A stretch of 64,000 nt of DNA. Source: Aphrocallistes beatrix (taxonomy: Eukaryota > Porifera > Hexactinellida > Sceptrulophora > Aphrocallistidae). Position numbers and translations under genes: made by a program. Positions 1-11,690 of this stretch are shown here, piece after piece (the stretch's first letter is position 1; each line of letters begins with the position of its first letter). The stretch spans positions 2,709,001 to 2,773,000 of the forward strand of contig OY725506.1 of NCBI GenBank assembly GCA_963281255.1, given 5' to 3'. The notes below the pieces were generated by a model. It was not told the origin of the DNA. It made no database searches and saw only the letters and a program-made list of their open reading frames with translations.

Positions 1-91
1 ATGTTAATTTTGTTCCCTTATTAACAACTTCGCGTATTAGGAACCATTTATGAGCAAAACTCGAGTTGTTAATAAGCGAATTCCACTGTAT
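1..91. repeat. MITE family C, truncated by the window edge
   Basis: Right-hand part of the 'reads GCTAATAAG' MITE seen complete at 7237-7510. It ends in TTCCACTG followed by TA, the normal terminus of the family. The left end lies outside the window. Confidence 0.7.
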
Positions 92-140
92 TTTAATCGG
101 AATTTATTTAGAATTTTATATTGTCCTTAGAACTAAATGC

Positions 141-345
141 AGACATTCCAACCGTCCGTTTTTGGCGGAACGTCCCGCTTTTTTTCACTCTTCTATTGAG
201 CTAATTTTCACGAGTGTCCCGTTTTTACCTGAAATTTTCTCATTATGTCCCGAATTTTTAGATTCGATGTTTAATACTTTTCTCGTTCCGCCATGTCCCG
301 CGAATTTCAACACCACGTCTTTTATCATTCCCCAAGTTGGAACGT
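141..345. repeat. Interspersed repeat family G (GTCCCG-rich)
   Basis: Contains the family phrases ATTGAGCTAATTTTC and GAGTGTCCCG, which recur at 10300-10700, 14699-14770, 20464-20955 and 43135-43190. Copies start near ACATGCCAAC and form an imperfect inverted repeat. It is non-coding; the open frame across it exists only because the repeat happens to lack stops. Confidence 0.65.
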
Positions 346-1620
346 ATGATAACGGGATTGATATATGGATAACTGCAAGCCCGGCGGAAATTTCGATACC
401 ACCTTTTCATGGAGTTTATATTACGGGTATGCATAGGCGTCGTAAACTTTATTTCCTACCCTTGGACTGCCCGGCCACAATAATCCAGGGCCGTTCAGTC
501 AGTTAATCGGGCCGTATCTTCAGCTGATCCAGCGTTACCGTAAGCCAAATGGGCCGTGAACCCTTGATCTACATGAGGAATTAGTAACAGCCAATTACCA
601 GTACATAATAGCACTAAGCTTTTTACCGGGTAGTACCCGGTCATTTACCGGGTAGCCATTGCCGGGTAACCGGGTGGGTTACGACGCCTATGGACAGATG
701 GCAGCGGTTATATTAGTGGTTAAAAGGTTACTCATGTTATTTACCTCTAACTTTGCTCAGTCCCTAAGCGAAATATCAAATATTTTTTCATTATTTTAGT
801 TTCAAATTTTGAGTAATTCATTGATAATTCATGAATTAGTCAACTTAGTTTCTAGGCATATTTTCATGATTCTGGTGATAATGTGTCAGCAATGATCGCA
901 TTGTGTGTAAAAATATCATAAAAACGGTATGGTGGAAATAGTAGAAAAAAACAAAAAAACAGAAATAGTTCGACTTTCCCAAAAAGGAAATAGTTCACAT
1001 AAAAACCACCATTAATCTTAATGACAAAAAGTCGAACTATTTCCTAAATCTGCAATTCGAACTATTTATTTTTTCGAAAACTCGAACCATTTCCGCATTA
1101 CCCATAAAGATACCCCAGTTTGCCTTTACCTTTATCAAGCAGTCACCATCTAGATATTTCACAGATACGCGAGGTTCTCAAAATATGTATTATCAAGCAG
1201 GGGTGCCGAACTTTTCGGAATCTAAGGACAATTTCGGGGTTCCAGGGGGGGGTGCAGCTCCCATCCCTTTCCTACTTTATTAATTTCCAGACAGGAGCCT
1301 TTGAGGCATTTTCCCCCAGAGGCGTAGTCAGAGTGAGGCACATGGGGCCGCAACCTCAAAGACTGTACCACTAAAATTTCGCAAATTAGCATTGGGTGCC
1401 GCAACCCTCTCACTGAATAGACTGGCATTCCCGCTCACTAAAATTGTGCTGGCTACGCCTTTGTTTACCCCGTCCATCTATTGTAACCTCTTGACCAGAT
1501 TTTAAATATTTTAAAACTCAATTTTTCAAAAATTATGAATTTACCATCTTTCCTAGCCATTATATTGCTAGCTCATTCTATAATGTTAGATATTTCGGAT
1601 CAACTTTACAGTTTTTTAGA
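346..1620. other. Gene-free stretch with repeats
   Basis: Includes a short CCGGGTA-rich foldback near 600-690. A segment at 718-848 is homologous, in reverse complement, to both sides of the MITE at 18467-18655. There is also an inverted pair around GTCGAACTATTTCC at 960-1090. No exon of a recognisable protein was found, although an upstream exon of the Acinus gene could lie here or beyond the left edge. Confidence 0.5.
1317..1462. mobile_element. hAT-like element, family U
   Basis: Begins CAGAGGCGTAGTCAG and ends CTGGCTACGCCTTTG, so the tips are inverted copies. The same family at 11691-11961 has a perfect 8-bp target duplication. The interior is non-coding. Confidence 0.55.
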
Positions 1621-4600
1621 ATGACTAGCGTTGATCCCGAACTGGCATCACCTGACATAACAACCCCACCCGCAAACACTGATGCTCTTCAACCAACAAA
1701 TTCGACAATTTCTGATACTCAACAATCTCTCGATACGACAAAACTTGATTACTCAACTTTATCACAGACTGAGCAGGTCTCGAATTTGTCTGTTCAATCA
1801 TCTCAACCTAATACACTTGAAAATGTTGAAAATGTACATGCCAATGTAGCTACACGTGATGAGGTGAGTGGAAATCCATGGTTACATTTTTCATTTTTTG
1901 TAAGAGCAGGGGTCATGCATTAATTAATGAATTCGGCAATTTGTCCGAATGGACTTTTGTAAGTAAATGAACTTCCAAAAATTCATTCGGACAAATTCAG
2001 AACTTACAAAATTCTACTCTACTACGCTTCTTCGACAGTTCAGATTTTCCAATATTTCCTGATATTGGTCCTAGAGGGTCGTATATTAGCAGTAATGAGA
2101 GAGGTGGACGTCCTCAAATACAGTCGACTCCGCTTAATAGGGTCACATCGGTCAGAGGACATTTTGTCCCGATTAAGCGGAGAACCCTAATAACTGAAAA
2201 CACTTTGTATTAGCTTCTATGTGTGAGAGCTATTCCGGTCCTGCCAAAAGTGGCCCGATTAAGCGGTTGACCCGATTAAACAGTGGCCCTATTAAGCAGA
2301 GTCAACTGTATTCCCCTTTCCCTATATTAAATACCTCCCGCACATTTCTATAGATTTAGCTTGGCAATCCTTACTCATTACAAGATCCATTATGAAAAAA
2401 GATTGCCAAGCTAAATTATAGGAATTGTGTGAGGTACACTTTTATATGAGGCTATATTTTGATCAGAATTTATATAGAATTTTGATCAGATATATACAGT
2501 GACTCCGCTTAATAGGGTCACTGTTTAATCGGGTCAACCGCTTAATCGGGCCACTTTTGGCAGGACCGGAATAGCTCTCACACATAGAAGCTAATACAAA
2601 ATATTTTCATTTAATAGGGTTCTCCGCTTAATCGATCCAAAATGCCCTCTGACCGATGTGACCCTATTAAGCGGAGTCGACTGTATAATTTGTTTTATTT
2701 GTATAGAAATTCCACATTTCTGATCAAAATTCCACATATTTTCTGATCAAAATATACAGTCTCATTTATGTGGGTCCCACATTAATTGATTCTCTCCTCC
2801 ACTGAAAAATCTTATTCTATCTTCATTCACCCCTATAGGATTCTGCTACTGCCCAAACACAAGACATTTCCGTCATTCCCATTCCAACTGATTCTTCTGA
2901 AAAGAAAATAGAGCACACGCCTAGACCAGACCCGATTCAGACACCAACTGAAGAAGTTTCTCAAACTCTGAACAATTCCAATGTTGGACAAGAAGATAGG
3001 ATTGATATCTTCACGAGTGGAATGGATGACGACCAAGAATTTCCTAACACAGATGGATTACATTCAAAGTCAAAGGAAACGCGTAAGACTGATTCATTGT
3101 ATTCGGTATCTATAGCAGGGAGTTTGAATGGGTTTGTTCTTCGAAAAGCGGACATACCTCGTGGAACGGAATGAATTTGTCATATACAGTAGAACTCGGT
3201 TAGTACGTACCCCTCCGGGAAGCGGAAAAAGTACGTACTATCCGTAAGTACGTACTAACCGAGTTGATATTACATAGGAATCTATATAATAAATGAATTT
3301 CCGTTCAGAGAAACGGGTACGTACTAAACCGAAGTACGTTGTATCCCGAGTACTAACCGAGTTCTACTGTACGTATGTCCATAGCCTACTACATATAAGG
3401 CCTCACAGTAACTTGCGGATTTTGGACTAGGGATGCGGTAGAAGACGGTTGATCTAATATATGAGCCACTTAAAATCACTAACCACGCAGAATAGAGCTT
3501 AGGAATGTATTATCAGCATATATAAATATGGTATCAAAGTACCCTTATCCTTTGCTAAAATTTAGATTAGTCACCATATAATTGCCCAATTGATTATATT
3601 TGTGACAAATTTTTTAGAGCCTTTTCTGGACATTTCTAAGTGTTTTTAATGTATTGTTTTTCTCCATGGAACTGAGCTGTGAATTGGTTGATGTGAAAAA
3701 TTTTGGTTAATGATTTTAGCAGCTCATATATTAGATCAACCATCTTCTACTGCATCCCTAGTCCAAAGTCCATTATAAAATAGGGTAAATTGGGTCATAT
3801 TCTAAATTTTCACGCTCCTAAACACTTTCGGGATTAAAATTATACTCCTAAAGGAGCGTCTAGCGCTCATAGATAATTCCTTGTGTGATACCCTCCCGAA
3901 TTACCCCCCCCCAAAGGGTGCTAAAATATTTTTATAGAATAATAATTTATAGGAGATATTTCCTAATTAGATTAAAATTAATTTGTTAGATGAGTTATCA
4001 GTTCAATAGTGAGTGAAATATTTCTATTTATACTCCTGTAGCTCTTGAAGGCAATACAGCATTTGACAAATCCAACACGACTCAATCTTTAGAATTATCT
4101 GATAAAGAGAATAAACATGACGAAAAATCACTAACAACAGCTCTTAGTAAAACCGGAAGTGGCATTCGTGATGAATTGAGTGGCGTTTCTAAGCATAAAG
4201 AGCATCACACACATAAAGATTTGAGAGAAATTCTGACGAAAAATTCTGTAGCCACGAATAAGAACCGTGACTATGAGAGTCGTAGAAGTAGGAAAGCTTC
4301 TAAATCAGGTAGAGTCTTTCCCTGAATTATTTGTGTACCTTAAACCTATTCGTGTCAAAAACCCTCGTAGCTCAAAGATTTTAAGTGCCTTATCGGTTGA
4401 AAAACAGCCGCATTTGGCAGAGATAAACGATTTCCAATATCATTTCTGATCACTACGAGTGATGTTTATTTGCAAACTATGAAATTCGGACAAATGCATG
4501 CGTCCCTCCATGAGTTATTAGAATACAGTCGACTCCGCTTAATAGGGTCTCTGTGTAATTAGGACACTTTTGGCAGGGCCGGAATAGCTCTCACACATAG

Positions 4601-7600
4601 AAGCTAATATACGAAATATTTTCGGTTAAGACTGTACCTATTAAAATCCAGTTGAATTCGATAAATAGTAACAACTCAGGCATTATCGATCTTTCAACCA
4701 TAAATTCCCGAATTGAACCAATATTACCTAAAATAACCACTGTAATTCCATTCTAATTGAATGAGAAATACAGTCGACTCCGCTTAATAGGATCACATCG
4801 GTCAGAGGACATTTTGCCCCGATTAAGCGGAGAACCCTAATAACCGAAAACACTTTGTATTAGCTTCTATGTGTGAGAGCTATTCCAGTCCGGCCAAAAG
4901 TGGCCCGATTAAGCGGTTGACCCGATTAAACAGTGACCATATTAAGCGGAGTCGACTGTACTTATAATGGAATTGCACTAGGCATAGAGAAGCTGTCCTT
5001 AACACAGGACAGAGAATCCAATCAGCGGAGAAGAAGAATGTACCAAGAAATTAAGAAGACACTCACTGCTTCCACGAGTTCAGGTTTTGGCCATCATGAG
5101 ATGGATCCTGAGAGAGAATGGGAGAATAAGAAGAGAGAAAGAGAGATGCAGAGGATTGAGGTAGGGTAGCGGTTTTAAACCTTTTTTAGCTGTGGAGCCC
5201 CTATAGCAATTTTCCTATATTCTATGGACCAGGGGCGGATCCAGGATTTTCTAAGGGGGGGGGGGGCACAGAACCTTTGGCAGGTTTTCACCCAACGAAA
5301 CATTTTTGAACTTTGATCCTAATATCGATTACAGTATAATATTTAATAACATATATTTTTCATCATTATTTTTACCAAATATATCATCCAACTTCCGTAT
5401 TTGCGGGTTTGAATGCGAAAATATTTAAGTATTAACTTTTCAACTGCCCACTGCTGTGGACCCCCTCCTATTAACCGTAATACAAATTTTCGAATCCTGT
5501 GGACCCCCTGATATCTTCTGTAGACCACTAAGGGGTCCATGGACCCCAGGTTGGGAGCCACTGAGGTAGGGTATAATCAGACCCAAGGGATTATCTAGGA
5601 ACGCGAGACGCTCCTTTAAGCGTATGATTTTAAGCCCAAAAGTGTTTAGGAGCATGAAAATTTCGAATACTACCCAATTTACCCTAGATTATAATTTATA
5701 ACCGCGCTTCGCTTGCTTGCACTGCGCAGCTGGCAGACACAAAGTGTCCGCTGGAAGCGCCCTTTGGCCGCCTAAGCTCACATTAATTAATTATAAGGTA
5801 GATAACAACTCTAAATACGTCTGTCTTACTGTTATAATCGATATCACTCGAAAAATCACAAAATTTGTCAATTTTTACATTTTTTGATGTGTAATGACGT
5901 CATAACACAGCGATGAGTTATCATTTTTTATGAGAGTTTTATCATATTTGAGATATATTAATATACACTTTCTATTAAAATTTCAGCCTAGCTTAAAATC
6001 ATACGCCTAAAGGAGCGTCTCGTGTTCCTAGATAATCTCTTAATCTCGACTGTTGAGGCAATAATTTAGAATTTCTCCCGAAATTGAACACAAAATCTTG
6101 AATTCTCATCGAGTTGACTGAATAGGATCGCCTCGTGATTTTAATGTGAAACTTCAATTGGATCGACTGCAATAGGATTGACTAGTGACTAGATACGTAG
6201 CTAAAAGGCCTGTTGCGTGAAATTCTGAGGCACTTATATAAAAAGAACCATGGATGTACAACTTGCGTGAAATTCTGAGACATCCGCTTAGAACAAAATA
6301 GAACCTAATCATCATGTTTTGTGAAATATCATTCTGTAATAGGAACTACAAGGTGCATAATATTAGATCAGAGCTTGCTAAGGCTTCTAAGCGAATGTCT
6401 CAGAATTTCACGCAAGTTGTACATCCATGGTTCCTGTTATATAAGTGCCTCAGAATTTCACGCAACAGGCCTACATTCGCTCTCATTTGACCGGAATCTT
6501 TTCTGAAAATGTCAATCTTATTCTAGTCGATCCTATTCTGGTTTCCCTTCTCATCCATTGTTTCATTAAATCCTACTTTTCAAGGTTGAACGTGCACGTA
6601 GAGAATTGGATTCGAGAAGAAGACAGGATAGCTTATCATCTCAGCGCAACACAAACGGACTAAAGAAATCGAGCGTATCTAGCTACCTCCCTGATTCCCG
6701 TTCAGTTGGTAGTCTCTCCATTGAAGGTGTAGACCCCCGGGATATCCCAATTCCACCGGTTGTTCCACCACCACCGAGTGATGCACCGGTTTCTAGGTTA
6801 GTCCGTGTGCAGAATCTGGTGCGGCCGTTCACTCAGACACAGTTGAAATCTATGCTAGAGTTGTATGGACCTTTGATAGTTACGTCAGGTAGGTTCTGGT
6901 ATTTCTTTGATACAGTCTTGGTCGTTTATTATGAACATTCGTTTATTATGAACAAACCTCCTGGTCCCAATTTCATTTTTTAGATAGGATTTGTATTGAA
7001 TCAAGTTCGCTTAATATGAAGTACAGTCAGGGTCGCTTATTGTGAACCACCAGGGGACCAAAAGTCTGTTCATAATAGAGATACTTCACATTAAGCGAAA
7101 TTGATTCAATACAAATCCTATCTAAAAACTGAAATTGGGACCAGGAGGTTAGTTCATAATAAACGAATGTTCATAATAAGCGACCCTGACTGTATTCTCC
7201 TTATTTCTTTATAAATTGGTGAGTTTGTTGTAGCTACAGTGGAATTTTCTTATTAGCAACTCGAGTTTTGCTCATAAAATGGTTGCTAATACGCGAACTT
7301 GCTAATAAGGAACATAATTAACACACAATCTTCACCTGAAACCTGAAGATTGGTTGTTAATACTCCCTTATTAGCAAAATTGCTCTATTAGCAACCAATC
7401 TTCAGGTCCCAGGTGAAGATTGTGTGTTAATCTTCACCTGGGAGCTGAAGATTGGTTGCTAATAGAGCAATTTTGCTAATAAGGGAGCTGCTAATAAGCA
7501 AATTCCACTGTAATTCTAGTGCGGTACTGGATCAGCTATTTAGCTTATATTATATTCGCTCTGCTGGACTCGTTTATTTGTATTTTAATTCGTTTAGACA

Positions 7601-9891
7601 CGAATCATCATTTCTTCTGGACAGATAAGAATAAAACTCAATGCTGTTGCATCTACTTATCAATTGAATCGTGTGAAAAAGCGCGAACAGCTTTACACGG
7701 AGCGAGGTGGCCTTCAATCAATCCGAAAACTTTGAATTTGACATTTTTATCAATTGGACAATTTAATGAGTTGACTGGTTTAGGCGTCGATAATGAAATT
7801 TTAGATAAATACAAACGAGAAATTGTTAAAACTGAGCCTGTTCCTTTGGTTGAAAAACCAAAGGAACAGGACAATTTGAAAGAGAGGCGGGAAAGGGTCA
7901 AGGAACGGTTGAAAGAGAAGGAACTTCGTGACAAAGAGAAGACGAGAGAGAAAGAATCTCGTGAAGTGAGAGAGAAGAGAAAGACTAAATCAACTCGTGA
8001 GCCTCCAGCAAAGAGACCTACTACAAGTAAGAACCCATAAATATAGATTTTCAAATTTAATAATTCACGGCGTTTACCACAGAATCGTGGGCATACCTAA
8101 TTTCCGGGACGGGACGGGTTAAGATACCTAATTCCCGGGACGGGATCCCGTCCCGTCCCGGAAATTAGGTATCTAGATTTTCCGGACGGTCCCGTCCCAT
8201 CCCGGAAATTAGACATGCCCCAGAATCGTAGACTTGAAGTGGGATTGATAGGCCTGTTGCGTGATATCTTGAGATCGTAATATTTTGAGATATCGTAGCA
8301 TTCTTAGATTTTGTTTGGCTTACTCAAATGGCCTTGTGGTTCAGTCGGTTTCATCGTGACACTAAATTGTGGCACATGACAAAATTTGATGGCACGCGAC
8401 ACTATTTACTATGGTAGAACCCCATATGGACCATAAATGAAAATATGATTGATCCATGGTCTATTTGGGGTTTTACCATAGCACTTGTAAATTGTGTCAC
8501 GTGCGATCAAATTTTGTCATATGCCACAATGGTCTACAAAAATATCAGGGGTCCACAGGATTCGAAATTTGTGGTTAATTGGAGGGGCTCCACAGAATAT
8601 AGAAAAATTTTTATAAGGTGCCCACAGCCCAAAAAGTTTGAAAACCGCTGCCCCTGTCAATATAAGATAATGACTCATACCAGATTATTTGTAGGGCAAT
8701 GGCCTTTATATCAACCCTACTGATGCCTACGCCCATGTACCAGGAATGTGTTGCGTCGTTTCAAGCTTATTATAAGCCTTTCTCTATGAGGAAGCCAGAG
8801 ACATTTGGGGTCCAGACTATCAAATAAGAAAAGTCAAATTTTCATTTTAAAATTCAAATATTATTATAAAAAGGGCCAAAGAAAATGTCATTGAATTGGT
8901 TCTAGAAGATATACTACGTTAGGTATTGTATACTGTGACATTTTACCCCATCTATTCAGGTACCTCTGATGATAAAAAACACATTTCTTCATCGAAAGAT
9001 CACCATTCCTTTCAAAAAGATCATCACATTTCTCAAAAAGATCACTCCTCCCAGAAAGATCACTCCTCCCAGAAAGATCATTCTTCCACATCGAAAGATC
9101 AACGGTCTTCTCAAAAAGATTCCACGCACACAGCTAAAAAAGATCAAACAACCACAAAAGACCTTCAAACTTCGAAAGATCACACTTCTGCGAAAGAACA
9201 TGTTACACCTTCAAAAGTGCATCAAAGCTCTTCAAAAGAACATCACTCTTCTTCAAAGGAACACACAGCGTCGAAAGAGTACCACGCCACAAAAGACCAT
9301 CCTTCTTCATCGAAAGACCATCCTTCTTCATCGAAAGATCATCCTTCTTCATCAAAAGATCATCCTTCTTCCTCAAAAGATCATCTTCCGTCTAAAGACC
9401 ATCTTTCCTCTTCCAAAGATCACTCAAATCAAAAAGATCAGTACAACCCACCTAAACTAAAAGAAAAATCTAAAACAGAACCCGCAAAGGTTGAAACGAA
9501 ATCTAAATCTGAATCTGCTGCCAAACCACTCAAACAGATCAAACTTGATAAACCGGAAGTGGCCGAAAAGAAAATCGCGACGAAACGACCAACATCATCT
9601 CGGGCCTCACCACCTCCTGAAGCTAAAAAGCAACGAGAGTCGAAAGCCGCACTTGACTCTGACGCCGAATCAGAAACATACCAATCTTCAGGCCAAGCTG
9701 CGCTTTTAGACACTCTATTCAAGAAAACCGTGGCTGAGCCGTGTATATACTGGCTCCCATTGACAGATAAACAAATTAAACTGAAGATTGCGAGGCAGAA
9801 AATGCGTAATAAGAGACATTCTTCGCCTGAACCAGAGAGGAGAGTTAAGAGGAAGTACAGCCGTTCACCTAGACGCAATAAGCGGAAATGA
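1621..9891 (+). CDS. ACIN1: Acinus homologue (apoptotic chromatin condensation inducer; ASAP/EJC RNA-processing factor)
   Basis: Seven coding exons fit GT-AG rules with matching phases: 1621-1863, 2839-3082, 4042-4308, 4988-5160, 6585-6888, 7598-8026, 8960-9891, giving 863 residues. An RRM spans about residues 379-460, split between exons 5 and 6; it holds VQNLVRPFTQTQL, FFWTDKNKTQCCCIYLS and ALHGARWP, which match the atypical Acinus RRM. The C-terminal RSB motif (residues 815-839, core IYWLPLTDKQI) is the known docking site for RNPS1 and SAP18 in the ASAP complex. Residues 560-720 are a Ser/Lys/Asp/His repeat (SSKDH units), followed by an RS/basic tail. An N-terminal SAP domain, found in long vertebrate isoforms, is not seen. 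The start codon follows a possible acceptor (TTTTTTAG), so earlier exons may exist. The acceptor of exon 4 is the least certain junction. Known role of the family: nuclear splicing and exon-junction-complex cofactor. Confidence 0.88.
2121..2308. mobile_element. pogo/Tigger-like MITE, family A (copy 1)
   Basis: About 188 bp, TA-flanked, starting CAGTCGACTCCGCTTAATAG and ending in its inverted copy. Lies in Acinus intron 1. Repeated TTAATCGGG and TTAAGCGG units fill the interior. No open frame for a transposase. Confidence 0.85.
2335..2445. repeat. Inverted repeat, Acinus intron 1
   Basis: TTTAGCTTGGCAATC on the left is matched by GATTGCCAAGCTAAA on the right, with flanking TACCTC and GAGGTA also pairing. 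A small foldback element of unknown family. Confidence 0.6.
2453..2765. mobile_element. Family AA element (TTTTGATCAG foldback) with MITE A nested inside
   Basis: Outer tips read GACTGTATATTTTGATCAG or its relics. The same family is uninterrupted at 45787-45917 and 60905-61035. MITE A copy 2 occupies 2497-2683 and is flanked by TA, so the MITE is the younger insertion. Confidence 0.7.
3187..3369. mobile_element. pogo/Tigger-like MITE, family D (copy 1)
   Basis: Starts CAGTAGAACTCGGTTAGTAC and ends in the inverted copy; TA on both sides. Repeated GTACGTACTA units inside. A second copy lies at 34373-34547. Confidence 0.85.
3411..3780. repeat. Long foldback element, Acinus intron 2
   Basis: Left arm GGACTAGGGATGCGGTAGAA and GATCTAATATATGAGC pair with the right arm at about 3720-3775. 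The centre is AT-rich and non-coding. Confidence 0.7.
3783..3895. repeat. Family M1 repeat ('CCTAAAGGAGCG')
   Basis: Carries ACGCTCCTAAACACTTTCG and CCTAAAGGAGCGTC. Related copies at 5570-5690 (reverse), 5985-6040, 30301-30475 and 56850-56930. Confidence 0.6.
4526..4627. mobile_element. MITE family A, 3'-truncated (copy 3)
   Basis: Begins with the full family A tip but has an internal deletion and lacks the right end. Confidence 0.7.
4771..4958. mobile_element. MITE family A (copy 4), 29 nt before Acinus exon 4
   Basis: Complete, TA-flanked copy. Its right end is only 29 nt upstream of the exon start at 4988, so the MITE occupies the usual branch-point zone of this intron. Confidence 0.85.
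5167..5563. mobile_element. hAT-like element family F at the Acinus exon 4 donor, with a second hAT-like element (family L) nested
   Basis: Ends (C/T)AGCGGTTTT and GGGAGCCACTG are typical of hAT (CAGTGGTTCCCAACC type). The perfect 8-bp duplication AGGTAGGG is at 5159-5166 and 5564-5571. The left copy contains the splice donor AG|GTAGGG. A family L element (5230-5453, tip CAGGGGCGGATCC) is nested with duplication CTATGGAC/CTGTGGAC. Confidence 0.8.
5575..5695. repeat. Family M1 repeat, reverse copy
   Basis: Reverse complement of 3783-3895: GAGACGCTCCTTTAAGCG and AAGTGTTTAGGAGC, ending TACCCAATTTACCCT. Confidence 0.6.
5699..5990. repeat. Family S repeat (copy 1)
   Basis: Starts with a GC-rich block (GCGCTTCGCTTGCTTGC) followed by an AT-rich body. 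Copies at 11438-11670 and 59322-59840 share the head or the body. Superfamily not recognised. Confidence 0.6.
6211..6473. mobile_element. Foldback family H (copy 1), Acinus intron 4
   Basis: Ends GGCCTGTTGCGTGAAATTCT and its inverse. Arms contain CCATGGATGTACAACTTGCG. Copies at 24138-24553 and 51968-52392. The element nearly abuts exon 5 at 6585. Confidence 0.75.
6913..7192. mobile_element. MITE family B, dimeric copy (copy 1)
   Basis: Contains two CAGT starts (6913 and 7023) and one terminal ACTG. The right unit starts CAGTCAGGGTCGCTTATTGT and is complete. The left unit is a partial inverted copy. Confidence 0.8.
7237..7510. mobile_element. MITE family C, full copy
   Basis: Starts CAGTGGAATTTTCTTATTAG, ends AAATTCCACTG, TA-flanked. 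The internal block AATCTTCACCTG / CTGAAGATTGG is repeated. Located about 90 nt before Acinus exon 6. Confidence 0.85.
8089..8221. mobile_element. hAT-like element family Q, short copy
   Basis: Tip GGGCATACCTAATTTCCGGG with inverted partner at the right. Perfect 8-bp duplication AGAATCGT at 8081-8088 and 8222-8229. Interior is GGGACGGGA repeats. Confidence 0.8.
8249..8530. repeat. Foldback family I (partial)
   Basis: Starts AGGCCTGTTGCGTGATATC. Contains GGTTCAGTCGGTTTCATCGT and a central inverted pair around CATATGG. A full copy lies at 23228-23700. Confidence 0.55.
8533..8655. mobile_element. hAT-like family F fragment
   Basis: Contains ATATCAGGGGTCCACAGG and ends GAAAACCGCTG. The left tip is lost. 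Confidence 0.65.
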
Positions 9892-10719
9892 AATGTTTAC
9901 TTTTTTTCTTTAGTACGTTTGGATTTATTTCTAAGTTAATTATTTTCTTATTCATCTTAAATCAACAATATTTTCGTGTATTGATACTATGCTATTATGA
10001 GCTATTTGAATCCAAAAATAATTAAAGTTAGCCATCCTATCATTTAGATGTGATTATAATATTTTGTTCCTTGCAACCTCTTCCAAATCCTGCACACAAT
10101 ATAGTTGTATTCAGTGCATAGGCGTAAGCTCCGGTAGGATTGGTAGGGTCAGCCTTACCAATACTTTGTCTACTATATTCTAATAGAGTAAGACATAATA
10201 CTATTTGTCCAAAATGGCCCTACCAATCCTCATTTCAAGTCTACGCCCCTGCAGTGGATACACAATGATAGGTATTTTGGGTTTGGTAGCTTTTAGTGCT
10301 GCTCTTATAGCATACTTGCCAACTGTCCCGTTTTTGGCTGGACGTCCCGCTTTTTCGGGCATATGTTGAAAGTAATGTCCCGCGAAAACGTTCTAAAAAG
10401 TGGAATTGTCCCGGTTTTTAGTGTATAGGACTAATACGAATATACTACATACATGCCAACCTGAGCCATGATGAAAGCGCGACGCAGCGTTGTATTTCGC
10501 GGGACATGGCGGACGCAATAGAAAAGTATTATACATAGAATCCCAAAAAGCGGGACACTTGAGAAAATTAGTTCAATAGAAGAGCGAAAAAATCGGGACG
10601 TCCCGCCTAAAACGATACAGTTGGCAAGTATGATACTTTATCCCGCTAAAATACTACCTATGTCCCGATTTTTCCCTTACTGAGGATGGCATGTATATTA
10701 TAGGAAGATATCCTTTGCC

Positions 10720-10845
10720 ATGAACGTTATACCACATCCGTTCATAAGCTGTAGAATATTCATATAGCAATATGCTCCTTGTAAGCAAACTGTCTGTTTT
10801 CTGAATATGTATGGCTTATTCTACAGCTTACGAACGGATGTGGAT
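10720..10845. repeat. Inverted repeat (ACATCCGTTC arms)
   Basis: CACATCCGTTCATAAGCTGT pairs with ACAGCTTACGAACGGATGTG; the loop is about 60 nt. Family unknown. Confidence 0.65.
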
Positions 10846-11437
10846 ATTTTTAAGTCTTGAGACCAGTAAGTTGAGAAACCTTAGCTCACAGTGCATAATT
10901 GTCTTGCCACACATTATTGATTGTTGAGCTAAAATCTAATGAACTATTTGTGGCTCATTTCAACTAGACTGAAAGTACAACTTTTCCTTACAAACTTTTC
11001 TGGAAATATTTGATTTTACTAGTCAGACGAAACTTTTATTTTTAACTTTCTGTTTTCATGTACATTGTGGTTTGATGTGTCTATTTATACCGGAATTAAG
11101 AACTATCATTGGTGCTTCTTAAAATTGCAGTTATCATTATGTTTTGGTCCTTATCTATGATTTCCATTGAATAGAAGTACATTTTGCATTGATTTGTATG
11201 TTGTGGTGAATAAGTATATGCTAGATCAGCTTCCTTTAAAAATTGACTGTAATCATTTCCTTAAAAATTGGACAACGGATGTTGATACAATATAAAAGAG
11301 AACATTATTCACATTACTCTTAGAACATCTCGAAAGAATTACACTGTTTTTGTGATCCTTCTAAATGGGGACTTCTTACTTATCTAGGTAACCTCTATAA
11401 ATGTAATATTTTATTATATGTTCTATTTTTATTATAA

Positions 11438-11670
11438 CAAGCGCGCTTCGCTTGCTTACGCTGCGCGGCTTCCGGGAACTTTGTGTCCGCCGGAGGCGTC
11501 CTTTGGGCACCTAGGCTCACAATGATGAATTATTAGTTAGATAACATCCCTAATTAAAGCCATAGCCAAAAGACTCCCACATGCCAAAAATCAGCTTTCT
11601 GTTCCTGGCAGTTTCTTCAATCAATTCGTTACAGATATATATATATATATATACACATTAATCGAGTTTT
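11438..11670. repeat. Family S repeat (copy 2)
   Basis: GC-rich head GCGCTTCGCTTGCTTAC followed by a shortened body that ends in a (TA)n run and ACATTAATCGAG, as in 59322-59840. Confidence 0.6.
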
Positions 11671-11690
11671 AATAGTCAGGATATTGTGAG

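Noticed and set aside
66-506. 146-codon open frame at the left edge
   Set aside because: It runs through MITE C and family G repeats that recur elsewhere in decayed form; no domain or splice support.
9438-9878. Antisense frame across Acinus exon 7
   Set aside because: Shadow of the low-complexity coding strand; composition mirrors the Ser/Lys-rich sense frame.
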